Source of the DNA: Thermoplasmata archaeon
Lineage (GTDB): Archaea > Thermoplasmatota > Thermoplasmata > Thermoplasmatales > Thermoplasmataceae
Direction: 5' to 3'
NCBI GenBank assembly: GCA_021797555.1
Contig: JAJZZM010000001.1
Coordinates: forward strand, 1-64,000
DNA: 64,000 nucleotides
Numbering within the stretch: the first letter of the stretch is position 1; the number at the start of each line of letters is the position of its first letter. The position numbers were made by a program, and so were the translations under genes. The notes beneath the pieces are model-generated. The model ran no database searches and was not told the origin of the DNA. It was given only the letters and a program-made list of their open reading frames with translations. Below are positions 46,701 through 55,718 of this stretch, piece by piece.

Positions 46701-47706
46701 TGAATGATATTAATGGTGTTAGATCACAATCTAAATTGCCTATATACAATGTTATATTGGCACCGGGTGCCATTGTATGGGATGATTCAACATCCAGGCT
46801 TATTTCACCGGCCCAGCCCGAGATTAATCCACACACGGGTTGATAAGGCCCTATGGGAACTATATTAAAATGCGGCGGGGCACTTATATTAAACTCTCTG
46901 TCATAATATGATAGCTGTGCTTTTATGTATGGATCGCCACCAAAATCTAATATTCCTATTGTTTGGCCACTTCCATTATAGCCTTCCTTATACATTGTTG
47001 TGGCATTATAAACGCTTTCAAGGTATTTTGGAGAATAGCCAACAAGCGGTAATGTTTGGTTCTGCTTCTGTGCAATTTTTGATAATGATGAAATCTGTTT
47101 TTCACCTATTAATGTTGTTGGATGTGCCATTACAATGCTGGATATATTATTAACCATTATCTCTGAATTAAGCAATGTTGGAGTGCCGAAACCATAATAA
47201 TACATTGCGGTTCCATTACTATAATAATTTGTCTTTAGTCCCAAAAAATGTGATATCTGGAATTCTGTACCCTCAGCAGATATTATGGGATTAGTTTTAT
47301 ATAATATTTTAAAACCGTCATTTTCTAGTATTTTTAAATCATTAGTATAAGTATTTGTATTCATAAATTCCTTTTCTATTTGGGAATATGTCATGGTTTT
47401 ACCGAATAATGGAGTACCGGGTGTTGAAACCTGATTCGCTAAAGAATTTAAAATTGATTGATCCTTTAATGGAACATAAACAATAAAATGTAATTCTGTG
47501 TTGCCAGGAACTTTACCATAATATGAAAAACCTTTTGCAGTAGTATTCTGCACCGGATATAACTTTCCAGTGGATGCAGGATTATAATTATTTGCGGTTA
47601 CATTTGCTCCTGGGGAGTTATTTAAACCTGACGGTAATATTATCATGGAAAAACCAATAACTGACATTAAAACTACAAGTATAACCATAGACTTTTTAAA
47701 TTGCAT
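43735..47706 (-). CDS. Sedolisin-family (S53) acid protease, large, C-terminally membrane-anchored
   Basis: After a signal segment (residues ~6-25) comes an activation-domain-like region, then the S53 catalytic domain: SGWAGEISLDVESSHTMAPGANI supplies Glu301 and Asp305, SASSGDVGASG the oxyanion Asp389, and TGGTSEASPILAGL the nucleophile Ser510. Roughly 700 further residues are beta-rich with many NxS/T sites, followed by a C-terminal membrane helix (AYVGVFLGALGSVLGILYVF) and RKRK. Sedolisins work at low pH. At 1323 residues it is much longer than minimal sedolisins. Expected to sit on the outer surface, digesting protein outside the cell. Confidence 0.92.
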   Translation of the reverse strand: MQFKKSMVILVVLMSVIGFSMIILPSGLNNSPGANVTANNYNPASTGKLYPVQNTTAKGFSYYGKVPGNTELHFIVYVPLKDQSILNSLANQVSTPGTPLFGKTMTYSQIEKEFMNTNTYTNDLKILENDGFKILYKTNPIISAEGTEFQISHFLGLKTNYYSNGTAMYYYGFGTPTLLNSEIMVNNISSIVMAHPTTLIGEKQISSLSKIAQKQNQTLPLVGYSPKYLESVYNATTMYKEGYNGSGQTIGILDFGGDPYIKAQLSYYDREFNISAPPHFNIVPIGPYQPVCGLISGWAGEISLDVESSHTMAPGANITLYIGNLDCDLTPLISFIDSQNRVNDLSQSFSLPESFLTSSGAYYTCEQVTNEMYAMGSLEGITFSASSGDVGASGFSTGPLGTVGYPATSPYVTSVGGTTTYLDFNGTLLSSFYQTAWSNYGFVPPEINYGGSTGGISYTQPIMPYQNSSIIPKGFPYGKTVPDLSFEASIFPGFLYVMPGNVTEITGGTSEASPILAGLITLADEEIGHKIGMIEPSLYYLGGHDYKNVFIPVNLGYNIPFTDHYGYNLVNGWGSLNISAFAQAYKTMKSLKKLSVLVGSSYMNTANMNLSSNETEFSEYQPGQSVLVYAYINSSSVIKNMTDYSNNVVTGSFNVSLITLSGNITTTQMTYNTTDQDWTAEVTIPDNVSGPSYFEVYGHNGTKYGMNVDNIFIGDFLNIIEPSAAEPFSTNAPGGLTIVAEMSYLNGTLVQGHNATISMYSYSIMNNTYYMVYTTELYAINTTTGLYAKNATYLIGDIPASLKLPDTVSLIKGVGSYAYLPFMNGPYLQDSVILGPNVVEPGAVGAGQYIYIEGSVTGPDNEFSPFADLCSNITFSLYSPAHKMISSAEYNVLDDSCNPNAIPELYVPSNASSGLYTILINSSYFSHFNNEYINGSFYGQIYVTKSITPIISVNSVAYEGQNVTVMANIQYPNGTEVKYGMYSMTFYPALLDNEYYEMTEFTQIAMNYNSMVNEWVGHFKLPSTTSDGSFGINYYGILREDTELPPGLYNIYISGISENAYPTTTAYSAQKSFEIEPYTIIQNSKISNLNLTYGLALKNDKISYNGNITDSILLGNNYINNSSISLSHTTISGTLYVNNSVIYLNKTIGSNIVLKNSKLIMISSYIDNINSVSSKLVLHDSSYKTISPAKPEINIISPVYNSTYTGNITLNINITGNNIAYTDVYIDNHIIYNTTDKIIKFSYNTNILPEGTYNVTVKTMQNDGLTSYNYTTLNVNNTLSNQYHNINSLKHSNAVVYDIAYVGVFLGALGSVLGILYVFRKRK

Positions 47707-47817
47707 AAATAATTATAAAATTCTAATATAAATATTTATATCATATTTATATCATATTTATTATATGAAATAATAGTTTTAAAGTAAAATATATATGTAT
47801 TTACTTTAGATATAAAT

Positions 47818-48050
47818 GCAATAATAAAGAAGAGATATATATCATTAATAGTGTAATTGCTGTAATTATAGCCAAAATAGCTATAATAGGTAGTAGTATA
47901 CCATTAAAAATCAGGTTAATGTAACTGTAAATAAAACAATAGAAGATCATGCTGATGAGGTTTCAGCAGATCATTCTGGAGATACAGCATATACATTTAA
48001 TGTTGCAATTAAATATACACACAGTGTAACCCTATCTGTAAATCAATTTA
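47818..48050 (+). pseudogene. 5' part of an IS-interrupted surface/pilin-like protein
   Basis: A hydrophobic stretch (VIAVIIAKIAIIGSS) preceded by basic residues is followed, after a one-base shift, by NQVNVTVNKTIEDHADEVS and TFNVAIKYTHSVTLSVNQFNF. This resembles a small secreted or pilin-like protein. The frame is broken and then meets the IS fragment at about 48055. The likely 3' part resumes at 48631. Confidence 0.45.
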
Positions 48051-48054
48051 ATTT

Positions 48055-48572
48055 CTGCATTGTTACATTCAATGGAACGGTAAATGGAAATACTATTGCA
48101 TGGACATATATTTTTATTCCATTTGATCCACCCTGTAACTGCCTGAACCATTTATAAATATCCTAATAAAAGTAGAATCTATTGCCAATAAACGCATGTA
48201 TTTGCTATATACCCTGTAATCATGTGCCCTTATATATGGTTTTAACAATTTATAAAAACAGTTCAATGAATGGAATGTATGATCTACTGTTATTGAGTCT
48301 ACTGTTATTGAGTTTTGACAACCATGATTTGCCTATTCCGCTGTCAATGAATGTATCTGTTAGATCATACTTATGCAGTGCACTGTAGATTAAAGCATAT
48401 AAATGGTCAATGAATTTAATCTTCTTTGGTTTAGGTCAATATTCATTGATTCTGATATTTCATTTGCAGGTTTATTTAGTATGCCTTTAACTGTTTTCAT
48501 AATAATTGAAAATTAAATTATCATATAAATATGACATGGCATGACAATATTTAAGTATTGGAAACTGGTAAG
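48055..48572 (-). mobile_element. Truncated second copy of the IS found at 53040-53908
   Basis: The minus strand is closely similar, base by base, to 53410-53908, covering the N-terminal half of the transposase and the terminal TTAAGTATTGGAAACtGGTAAG repeat (48551-48572). Stops, a duplicated CTACTGTTATTGAGT-like block near 48283-48312 and small changes show it is dead. The other end is missing. Confidence 0.8.
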
Positions 48573-48630
48573 TAATATAACAAAAAATACTGTAATAAAT
48601 TATAATTTAGATTATAATAATATAAAATAA

Positions 48631-48990
48631 TTTAACATCTTATCAAAAACAGTTAATGGTACGGTTAATTTAAAGTATAATTTAATATCATTAAACTATA
48701 AACCGGATAATAATTTTCTAATGGAGGAACCATATGCTATTCTTGGAATTATAATTTTATCCTCGTTACTAATTTATCCTTTAGTAAATATTGCTGTAAG
48801 ATCAAAATTAATTTTAAATTTAAATATTATAAAAATAAATTTAATTTTATTTTTAATACTATTTTATACCACGTTTATATTATATTATTTTAATTATATA
48901 AATATAAATTTATTATTCTTTAAGATATTTGGAATAATAATAACAATTTTACTGTTTTTATATATAATTGAATTTAGAAAAACCAAATAA
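48631..48990 (+). pseudogene. 3' part of the interrupted surface protein (two membrane helices or more)
   Basis: The frame is open from 48631 and includes the 89-codon ORF 48721-48990. It reads SKTVNGTVNLKYNLISLNY, then hydrophobic segments (AILGIIILSSLLIYPLV, INLILFLILFYTTFILYYF, FFKIFGIIITILLFLYII). With the fragment at 47818-48050 it probably formed one gene before the IS inserted. The ATG at 48721 could still allow a short membrane peptide. Confidence 0.45.
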
Positions 48991-49007
48991 ATTTAATCTT
49001 TATAAAT

Positions 49008-50263
49008 TTATGTAATATTTTCTATATTTTTTATATCCTTCTTTATTTTTATACCGTTTTTACTGTATTTATCAATAATGTTTTTATATTCCATTGCAAC
49101 ATTGTACCAGTTGTGTTTTTTTAATAAATCCATTAATATTATCATCAAATAAATTATATACATTTTCCATTTTTAATATCTTCAATGATTCGTTTGCCAT
49201 TGCCTTATAATCAAATTCCCTTACCAGTTTAATAGATTTAAAATCATTATATATTTTCAGTCCCGCTATATTGTATGCCACCACCGGAGTATTCAATGAT
49301 AATGACTGCATAACTACTATGGAAAATGTATCATTGTGTGACGGATAAATCATTAATTTTGATGTTGATATTTCATTGTATAATTCATCATCGCTTAAAT
49401 ATCCCTTGTAAACAATATAATCATTTAATTTTAATTTATTTACCATTTTAAAGAATTTATTCTTTTCATTTTTATAGACAAATTTACCTGCAATTATTAA
49501 TTTTGTATTGTAATTTTTATAATATATTTCATTATTTTTGGTATTTCAAATATTCCCTTATTGTAAATTAACCTTGCAAAGAATATTATTTTATCTTCTT
49601 TTTTGTTTTTATTATATTTTAATATATTTATATTAGAATTATTAATTCCATTGCTTATATTCAATACATTTATATCTTTGAATTTTATTTTTATGCTTTC
49701 ATAATAATATTTATTTACTATACATAAAAATTTAAGATTTTTATACCTTTTTAAACTATGTAATATCAAATTGTAATTAAAATAATGATATATTCTATAT
49801 AAAAATATATGAAAAGTTTTGCTCAATTTAATTGTGGAATATATATAATTGAAAATATGGAGGTCAAAATTGCCAAGTCCCTGAAGGCAGACTCCGTACT
49901 TTAAATTCATTTTTTTGCCGAATATCAATGTAAATTTTTAGAAAACACAGAGTTTTCTATGAATTCAAATGCAAATATAAAATCTATTTTTTCTTTTGAA
50001 TAAATATTGATTATTTCATTATAATCATAATTATTATTTAATATGTCATAAAAATATTTTGTTATTTTTATTCCAGATTTTTCAAGATTTTTTGATCTTT
50101 TAATTATATTATCGTTATCTTTTCTGAATTCTTTATACAGTTTTGGATCAGGTAGATAGATAATGTTATAATAATTATTTAATATGCCTATAACGTTTAT
50201 TGTATGGTTCTGGGCACCGCCACTACTTATTAATAAATCTGGGCTAGTTATGCCTATATTCAT
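49008..50263 (-). pseudogene. Frameshifted GT4 glycosyltransferase, inverted paralog of 42228-43484
   Basis: Three ORF fragments (50263-49925, 49928-49497, 49446-49084) and the tail HNWYNVAMEYKNIIDKYSKN together align end to end with the intact GT4 at 42228, about as far as the same C-terminus. At least three frame breaks are present (near 49925, 49447-49500 and 49110-49125). Segments such as MVNKLKLNDYIVYKGYLSDD are nearly identical. It is a recent duplicate, in the opposite orientation, that has lost function. Confidence 0.88.
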
Positions 50264-50807
50264 AAATGTGTAAATGAGTAATATGTATAAAATATCAAAG
50301 AATAATTATTTAGTATATTTTATTTCGATTATTTTTACGACATAGTTTTCCTTTTTTTAATTGTATATTTTCATAAATTAATTAAACCATATTTTAACAT
50401 TATATAATAATTTCATCGATCTATTTTTAGTAATATATGCAATAAAATTTACAATATTTAAATTATATTCATTATAAAACCTGATAAGAATTTATGTATT
50501 TTTAGAATTTAAAGATACTATATATTAAATATTAATAAATTATAAATTAAAATATATTTTGAATTTATAAATCTTTTATTTTTATCCTTTGTAATGCAAA
50601 CGATAAAAAAAATAATATAAAATCATATCTGTAATTACCCAGCCCTGCCAGTACTATATATTTCAAAATTATATTTTGTATATAATGTTAAATTTGTAGG
50701 CCATTCATTAAAATTTAGTTACTATAATTTATCATATAAAATATATAGTAATATGTATAATTAGGATAACATTGAAAATATTTTTTGATAAATAATATCC
50801 ACAAATG
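50264..50807. other. AT-rich intergenic region, no gene
   Basis: The 544 bases are very AT-rich with no open frame of note on either strand. The part next to 50263 would be the promoter of the dead GT4 copy. Nothing else recognised. Confidence 0.5.
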
Positions 50808-51776
50808 CTATATTTCATCCTTGAACTTATTATTGTAATATCTGTAATTTACAAGTTCCTCAAATATTGTTATGCCCTTTTTATCAAATTTGAAATTGTT
50901 AGTCAAATTCTCTACATAATCTACATCATCAAGATTTAAATACTTAATTATGCCATTATTCTTTATTATACCCTTATTTATCTTAATTAATTCGTCTCTA
51001 TTTGACAATTCCACAAAATATTTATACTTGGTTAAAGTATATTTAAATAAAAACCACTCATTCCTATATGTTTTGTATTTTATGGAATTTATATTGAAAG
51101 ACCTTAGGAATAGAAGAAACCAGAGCAATGTTACAGTATGTCTGCCAAGAATTTTATTTTTATTTCTGAATAGATTAAATAAGGGTGATTGCGTGGAAAG
51201 ATATGAGGCCGTAAATGGTCTTTCATATGCTTCTATAGTTAAATAAGGCCCCCTTTTTTTTAGATAATTGCTGAAGTCTGCGTGATGAATTATGTAACAT
51301 TGTTTATCCATTTCTTTCACAATTCCATTTATGGGAGGAATTTCATGAATCATGCCATTATAAACAATACTATCTTTCTTATAAAGCCGAAGCTGATAGT
51401 CGTAGCACTTAAGTGTTTCTTCGTACCTAAGGATAGTATACGCTGAAGCATTTTTTAAATCTATATTTTTTAAATTATTAATAAAACTTTGATTTGGCCC
51501 CTCATCAGCATCAAGATATAGAACCCAGTCTGATGCTATTTTTTTTAAAGCATACATCCTGAAAGGCTCTACATACCCGATAGGGAACATCCTTATTATC
51601 CGAACTTTTTCAATATTTTTGTATTTATCGGACAATTCATTATACTTTCCAATGTCTGAAGAATCTATTATAAGTATTTCATCAACAATATCCATTAACA
51701 GTTCTATATTGTGGTTTATACCTCCATTCTCGTTATAGTTGAACATCAGCAATGCCAGGGGAGGTCTCCCTTCCAT
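50808..51776 (-). CDS. GT2-like glycosyltransferase (WaaE/KdtX-like group)
   Basis: The 322-residue protein starts LALLMFNYNENGGINHNIELL, a GT2 nucleotide-binding strand, and has SDWVLYLDADEGPNQSF with the metal-binding DAD motif near residue 92. The following WxLRLYKKDSIVYNGMIHE-like stretch is typical of LPS-core-type GT2 enzymes. It is not closely related to the three GT2 paralogs nearby. Likely adds a sugar to a surface glycan or lipid. Confidence 0.8.
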   Translation of the reverse strand: MEGRPPLALLMFNYNENGGINHNIELLMDIVDEILIIDSSDIGKYNELSDKYKNIEKVRIIRMFPIGYVEPFRMYALKKIASDWVLYLDADEGPNQSFINNLKNIDLKNASAYTILRYEETLKCYDYQLRLYKKDSIVYNGMIHEIPPINGIVKEMDKQCYIIHHADFSNYLKKRGPYLTIEAYERPFTASYLSTQSPLFNLFRNKNKILGRHTVTLLWFLLFLRSFNINSIKYKTYRNEWFLFKYTLTKYKYFVELSNRDELIKINKGIIKNNGIIKYLNLDDVDYVENLTNNFKFDKKGITIFEELVNYRYYNNKFKDEI

Positions 51777-52077
51777 ATCTCTAAATGTTGTAAGAGTATA
51801 TTAATTATTTGTAGATTTAACTGCAGACACTAAATTATCTTTTTATTTCATATTATTTATAATTTTTTAATCTTCTCATGATTTCTATTTAGTAAGGTAA
51901 TAATATCTATAATGTTTGAAAATATAATCCAAGAAATGAAATTAAAAGTATTTTCTATAACGGATTCAACATGTTAAAAGAGGAAAATTGAGTTATTTTA
52001 TTATCCAATAAATTATTTAAAAATTTATAAGATTTATTATTCGTATATATTAATATTTATGTGTGATTTATCAATTT

Positions 52078-52998
52078 ATGGATAATTATATATCAGTTAT
52101 AATTACAGCGTATAACAGGAAAGAATATATATTAAAAGCTATTAAAAGCGCTTTAAATCAAACATTAGATAAAAAATATTATGAAATAATTGTTGTTAAA
52201 AATTTTAATGATGATGAAATAGATAATTTTATAAATAAAAATAACATAAAATCCATATTAAGCAATAATAAATTATTAATCATTGATGGAATAAAATGTT
52301 CTCAAGGAAATATAATATCTTTTTTGGAGGATGATGATCTATTTTTTAACAATAAATTGGAAACTGTTAATAAAATTTTTAATGATAAAAATATAGTATA
52401 TTATCATAATTATTATTATCCAATAAATGATAGTGATGAATATACCAATTTTAATAACCAGGATATAACTTTTAATATGTCCTGCATTTCAATAAGTAAA
52501 AATATAATAGAGATAGATAAACTAAAAAATATAAAAACAATTACAGATCTATTTATGTATTTATCTGCTTTAGATTATGGTGGTGAAATAAAAATTGATA
52601 AAGCAAAATTAACTTATTACCGGTTTCATAATAGTGTATCCAATATAATCATAAAAAACTTTAAGGAATATGAAAATAAAGCAATATTGTTTAGATATAA
52701 CTGTATTAATGACCTTACTGCATTTAAATCTATGTTTAAATCAAATAAATCACTAAAATGTATAGATTTATACATAATAGATAATAAAGTAGAATTATTG
52801 CTACTAGGCAAAAATCAAATAACCATAAAAGAAATATTAAAATATACAATATACAGAAAAGGTAGATTTATTAATAAATCCATGATAATAATATTATATC
52901 CATTATCAAAAATATTTCCAATAAAATCATTAAAATTAATAAAATATTTTAAAAAAATGCATTTTAAAAAAGTTGTGTCTAATAAAGGATACAAATAA
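52078..52998 (+). CDS. GT2-family glycosyltransferase, paralog B
   Basis: Closely similar to the protein at 41271 from its first residues (MDNYISVIITAYNRKE) through SFLEDDDLFFNNKLE, where one Asp is replaced by Glu, to LTYYRFHNS. The ATG at 52078 matches the paralog start; the track start (GTG, 52063) adds five residues of no support. The C-terminal third diverges from paralog A. Same inferred role in glycan assembly; acceptor or donor may differ. Confidence 0.85.
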   Translation: MDNYISVIITAYNRKEYILKAIKSALNQTLDKKYYEIIVVKNFNDDEIDNFINKNNIKSILSNNKLLIIDGIKCSQGNIISFLEDDDLFFNNKLETVNKIFNDKNIVYYHNYYYPINDSDEYTNFNNQDITFNMSCISISKNIIEIDKLKNIKTITDLFMYLSALDYGGEIKIDKAKLTYYRFHNSVSNIIIKNFKEYENKAILFRYNCINDLTAFKSMFKSNKSLKCIDLYIIDNKVELLLLGKNQITIKEILKYTIYRKGRFINKSMIIILYPLSKIFPIKSLKLIKYFKKMHFKKVVSNKGYK

Positions 52999-53131
52999 TT
53001 ATTACATAAAAATTTATTATTACTAATAAAGAGTATTTACTTACCAGTTTCCAATATTAATATTTTTGCTTACAATTCCCACAGTAATCTATTATCATTT
53101 AATCCATAACCAATACTTATATTCAATTCCA

Positions 53132-53836
53132 TCAACATTCACCCTTACAATCCTTAAATTCAATCCTTAAATTCAATCCATTATTCATTTCAACCATTCC
53201 ATGGCCATTGACTATTCCCGATTCATAATAAATGGCATTCCTCTTTATTCTTGATACAAGTAATATATTTTTATCAGCAAGTAATTTAAACCTCTCCAAA
53301 TTATAATACCCCAGATCAAATACCAATATGGATGAGTACAGCATTTTATTATCTATACTTTTTATAATATTATCAAACAGTGACGAATCATTTACATTGG
53401 CAGATGATATGTATGCATTCAGTGGAACAGTGAACTGGAATACTATTGCAGGAACATGCACCTTCATCCCATTTGATTTCCCTTTATAACTTCCTGAACC
53501 ATTTATAAATGTTTTTATGAATGTAGAATCCATTGCAAGCACACGCATGTATTTGCTGTATACTTTATAATCATGTGCCATTATATATGGTTTTAACAAT
53601 TTATAGAATAGTTCAATGAATGGAATGTATGATTTATTGTTATTAAGCTTTGATAACCATGATTTGCTTATTCCATTGTCAATGGAAGGAGCGGTTAAAT
53701 CATACTTATGCAGTGCACTGTAGATTATAGCATATAAATGGTCAATGAATTTAATCTTATTTGAATTTATATCAATATTCATTGATTCTGATATTTCATT
53801 TGCAGGTTTCTTCAGTATATCTCTAACTGTTTTCAT
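53132..53836 (-). pseudogene. IS4-like DDE transposase with C-terminal frameshift
   Basis: The 234 residues include LAMDSTFIK (first catalytic Asp), KVHVPAIV and ILVFDLGYYNLERFKLLADKNILLVSRIKRN (second Asp). At 53151-53176 the 13-mer TCCTTAAATTCAA is present twice in tandem; removing one copy restores a frame reading LNLRIVRVNVDGIEYKYWLWIK, as expected for this family. Even then the third catalytic residue region is missing before the element end, so the gene is a deleted derivative. Confidence 0.8.
53151..53176 (+). repeat. 13-bp tandem duplication inside the transposase gene
   Basis: TCCTTAAATTCAA occurs twice without spacer. The 13-base insertion shifts the frame of the overlapping transposase gene. 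Confidence 0.9.
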
Positions 53837-53908
53837 AATGATTGAAAATTAAATTATCCTATAAATATGACTTGGTATGACAAAGGTTAAGTATTGGAAA
53901 CAGGTAAG

Positions 53909-54119
53909 ATACTTTCAACAAAGTTATTTTCAATATTTTCATATCCCCAATATCCTTAGATATTAGAAATAAAATATAATCATGGAATTCTTTGAAATTA
54001 TCATAATCAAGATACAAATACTCGTTGTTCCCTTTAATCTGAGATTTTTCAATGTTGTTTGTCTCTTTGTCTATGTCAATTATCCTATCGACAATTATGT
54101 GCTTCCTATTTTTAGGCAA
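53909..54119 (-). pseudogene. Gene fragment truncated by the IS element
   Basis: The ATG at 54119 opens 70 codons (MPKNRKHIIVDRIIDIDKET..., DYDNFKEFHDYILFLISKDIG) before the frame runs into the IS end at 53908; the track's last ~16 residues belong to the IS. I do not recognise the family. It is probably the N-terminal remnant of a gene disrupted by the insertion, or a tiny ORF of no function. Confidence 0.45.
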
Positions 54120-54179
54120 TTAGGAGAATAAAGTTACTAATTTTAGCTACACCGACATAATTTTTAAGAACTACTCTCT

Positions 54180-55220
54180 TCATTTCTTTAATATAATTGC
54201 AAAACATCCCTCTTCCTTTTTATGGATGAATTTAAAATAAAACATATTTGAAAGATAACACACCGTCTTAGAAGTTGCAACTCGCTTCATAGTACTCTTA
54301 AAAAACCCGATATGATAATTTGTTTCAACACAACCACGGAGGTCGCTGGTTAAAGTAGATGTAGGTAATTTAGGTAATTTATTGGAAAAGTGTTTATCTA
54401 TAATAAAATTTACAAGTAAATTTGAATGGTTAAAATTGAAACAACCCTTATCTGGAAAAATAAAATCGACTTTTAATCCAAGGCTTTTAGAAATTGTTTG
54501 AAAAGATTTTTTACTAAACCAAAATCTATGTACTGGAGGTAACTCAGTTTCCCATACCTTATTAACGTTATAATAATGAGGAGTAGTCAATAAAATAACA
54601 CCTGTTTCATTTAATAATGGTAAACACCCGCTTATAAGCCCAAGAGGATTATTAACGTGTTCTATCACCTCCGTCATTACAATTAAGTCAAACTTTTGTT
54701 GTGAACTGCTACTTAGTTTCTCTAAACTAATAGCCTTATAAAAAGAGCCAAATAAATTGATGGCATTTCTAACACTAGTTTCTGATATATCAATCCCAAG
54801 TGTTGAATAGCCAGTTTTGTTTAAAGCATAAGTTAGATACCCAAGGCCAGTTCCTACTTCTAATATAGATTTTACTTTTTCCTTTTTATCATTTAGGTAA
54901 TTATAAACGGCTTCATAAGCAAATTCCTGTTTAGAAAGGAATTTAAAAGGTTCTTTTTCATAAATCACTGATTTTGCGTATTTTTTATACCTATCGTAAG
55001 CTGGAACACATTGGAGATTATAAATGGCATTGTATACTTCTTCTGAGGTGCCAGGGGCAAGAATGAATTCTGTAATGCAATTATTACATTTAAAAATATC
55101 ATAACTCGTTCCATCCACGTATCCTGGATAATTAGAGTAAATTTTCTCTACATTATAGCTTTGACATATTGGACATTCATAATTGGAATTCTTATTAGAA
55201 ACATCTTCAACGCTTTCCAA
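54180..55220 (-). CDS. Class I SAM-dependent methyltransferase with N-terminal zinc finger
   Basis: The 346-residue protein opens with CPIC...CNNC (residues ~16-48), a small zinc-binding motif often found in methyltransferases of sugar or secondary metabolism. The SAM motif is ILEVGTGLGYLTYALNKTGYSTLGIDIS (near 119-146), followed by FDLIVMTEVIEHVNNP and LLNETGVILLTTPH. It could methylate a nucleotide sugar or a glycan, given the neighbouring glycosyltransferases. Its Ser/Glu-rich composition differs somewhat from the Asn/Ile-rich proteins around it, a hint of separate origin. Confidence 0.82.
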   Translation of the reverse strand: MESVEDVSNKNSNYECPICQSYNVEKIYSNYPGYVDGTSYDIFKCNNCITEFILAPGTSEEVYNAIYNLQCVPAYDRYKKYAKSVIYEKEPFKFLSKQEFAYEAVYNYLNDKKEKVKSILEVGTGLGYLTYALNKTGYSTLGIDISETSVRNAINLFGSFYKAISLEKLSSSSQQKFDLIVMTEVIEHVNNPLGLISGCLPLLNETGVILLTTPHYYNVNKVWETELPPVHRFWFSKKSFQTISKSLGLKVDFIFPDKGCFNFNHSNLLVNFIIDKHFSNKLPKLPTSTLTSDLRGCVETNYHIGFFKSTMKRVATSKTVCYLSNMFYFKFIHKKEEGCFAIILKK

Positions 55221-55718
55221 GATTACTCATCCTATACCTTAATCCATTTCCATATTTAATCTTTTTTTGCTAATACCATAACATAGATTTGTTTATCTGC
55301 AATTGGTTATGGATAGTATATTATATTAATTTTATTAAAATTTTACGTTGATTTAAATTCATCTAATTTTAAGCATAGAATTTATTGGTTTTATTAAACT
55401 AAAATTATAAATTTTAGATTAAATTAAGAATTAATGTTCTAATTATAGCAAGTAGTATTTTAAAAATATATTAATGAATAATTATTAGATTTATTTTTAA
55501 ATATATATAAAATTAAATGAAAATAATTATAATAAAAATATTTATTTTAAAACATATAAAATGATAATTTTACAAAGAAAATCAAATTAAAACATAATAT
55601 AAATACATACTATAATATTTTATTAACCAGGGTTAGTTTTCCTATATTATAAATAATATTATACAATTGCAAACTTTATAAGGCACCATATTTATTAATA
55701 AATATCATATAATCAGGC
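55221..55718. other. AT-rich intergenic region, no gene
   Basis: The divergent region between the methyltransferase and GT2 paralog C. No ORF or repeat stands out. Promoters for both flanking genes presumably lie here. Confidence 0.5.

Larger units (their letters stand above)
53040..53908 (-). mobile_element. IS element with terminal inverted repeats, transposase disabled
   Basis: The ends are CTTACCAGTTTCCAATATTAA (53040-53060) and, inverted, TTAAGTATTGGAAACAGGTAAG (53887-53908), matching except for one substitution and one indel. The 869-bp element holds one minus-strand transposase gene with a frameshifting 13-bp duplication. I see no obvious target-site duplication. A truncated copy lies at 48055-48572. 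IS4-like by its transposase motifs. Confidence 0.8.

Noticed and set aside
47707-48720. Intact new gene between the sedolisin and the small membrane ORF
   Set aside because: Frames are broken and half of the stretch is a second copy of the IS at 53 kb.
53859-53908. C-terminus of the 86-aa ORF 53859-54119
   Set aside because: These bases are the IS end, so the residues are not native to the upstream gene fragment.
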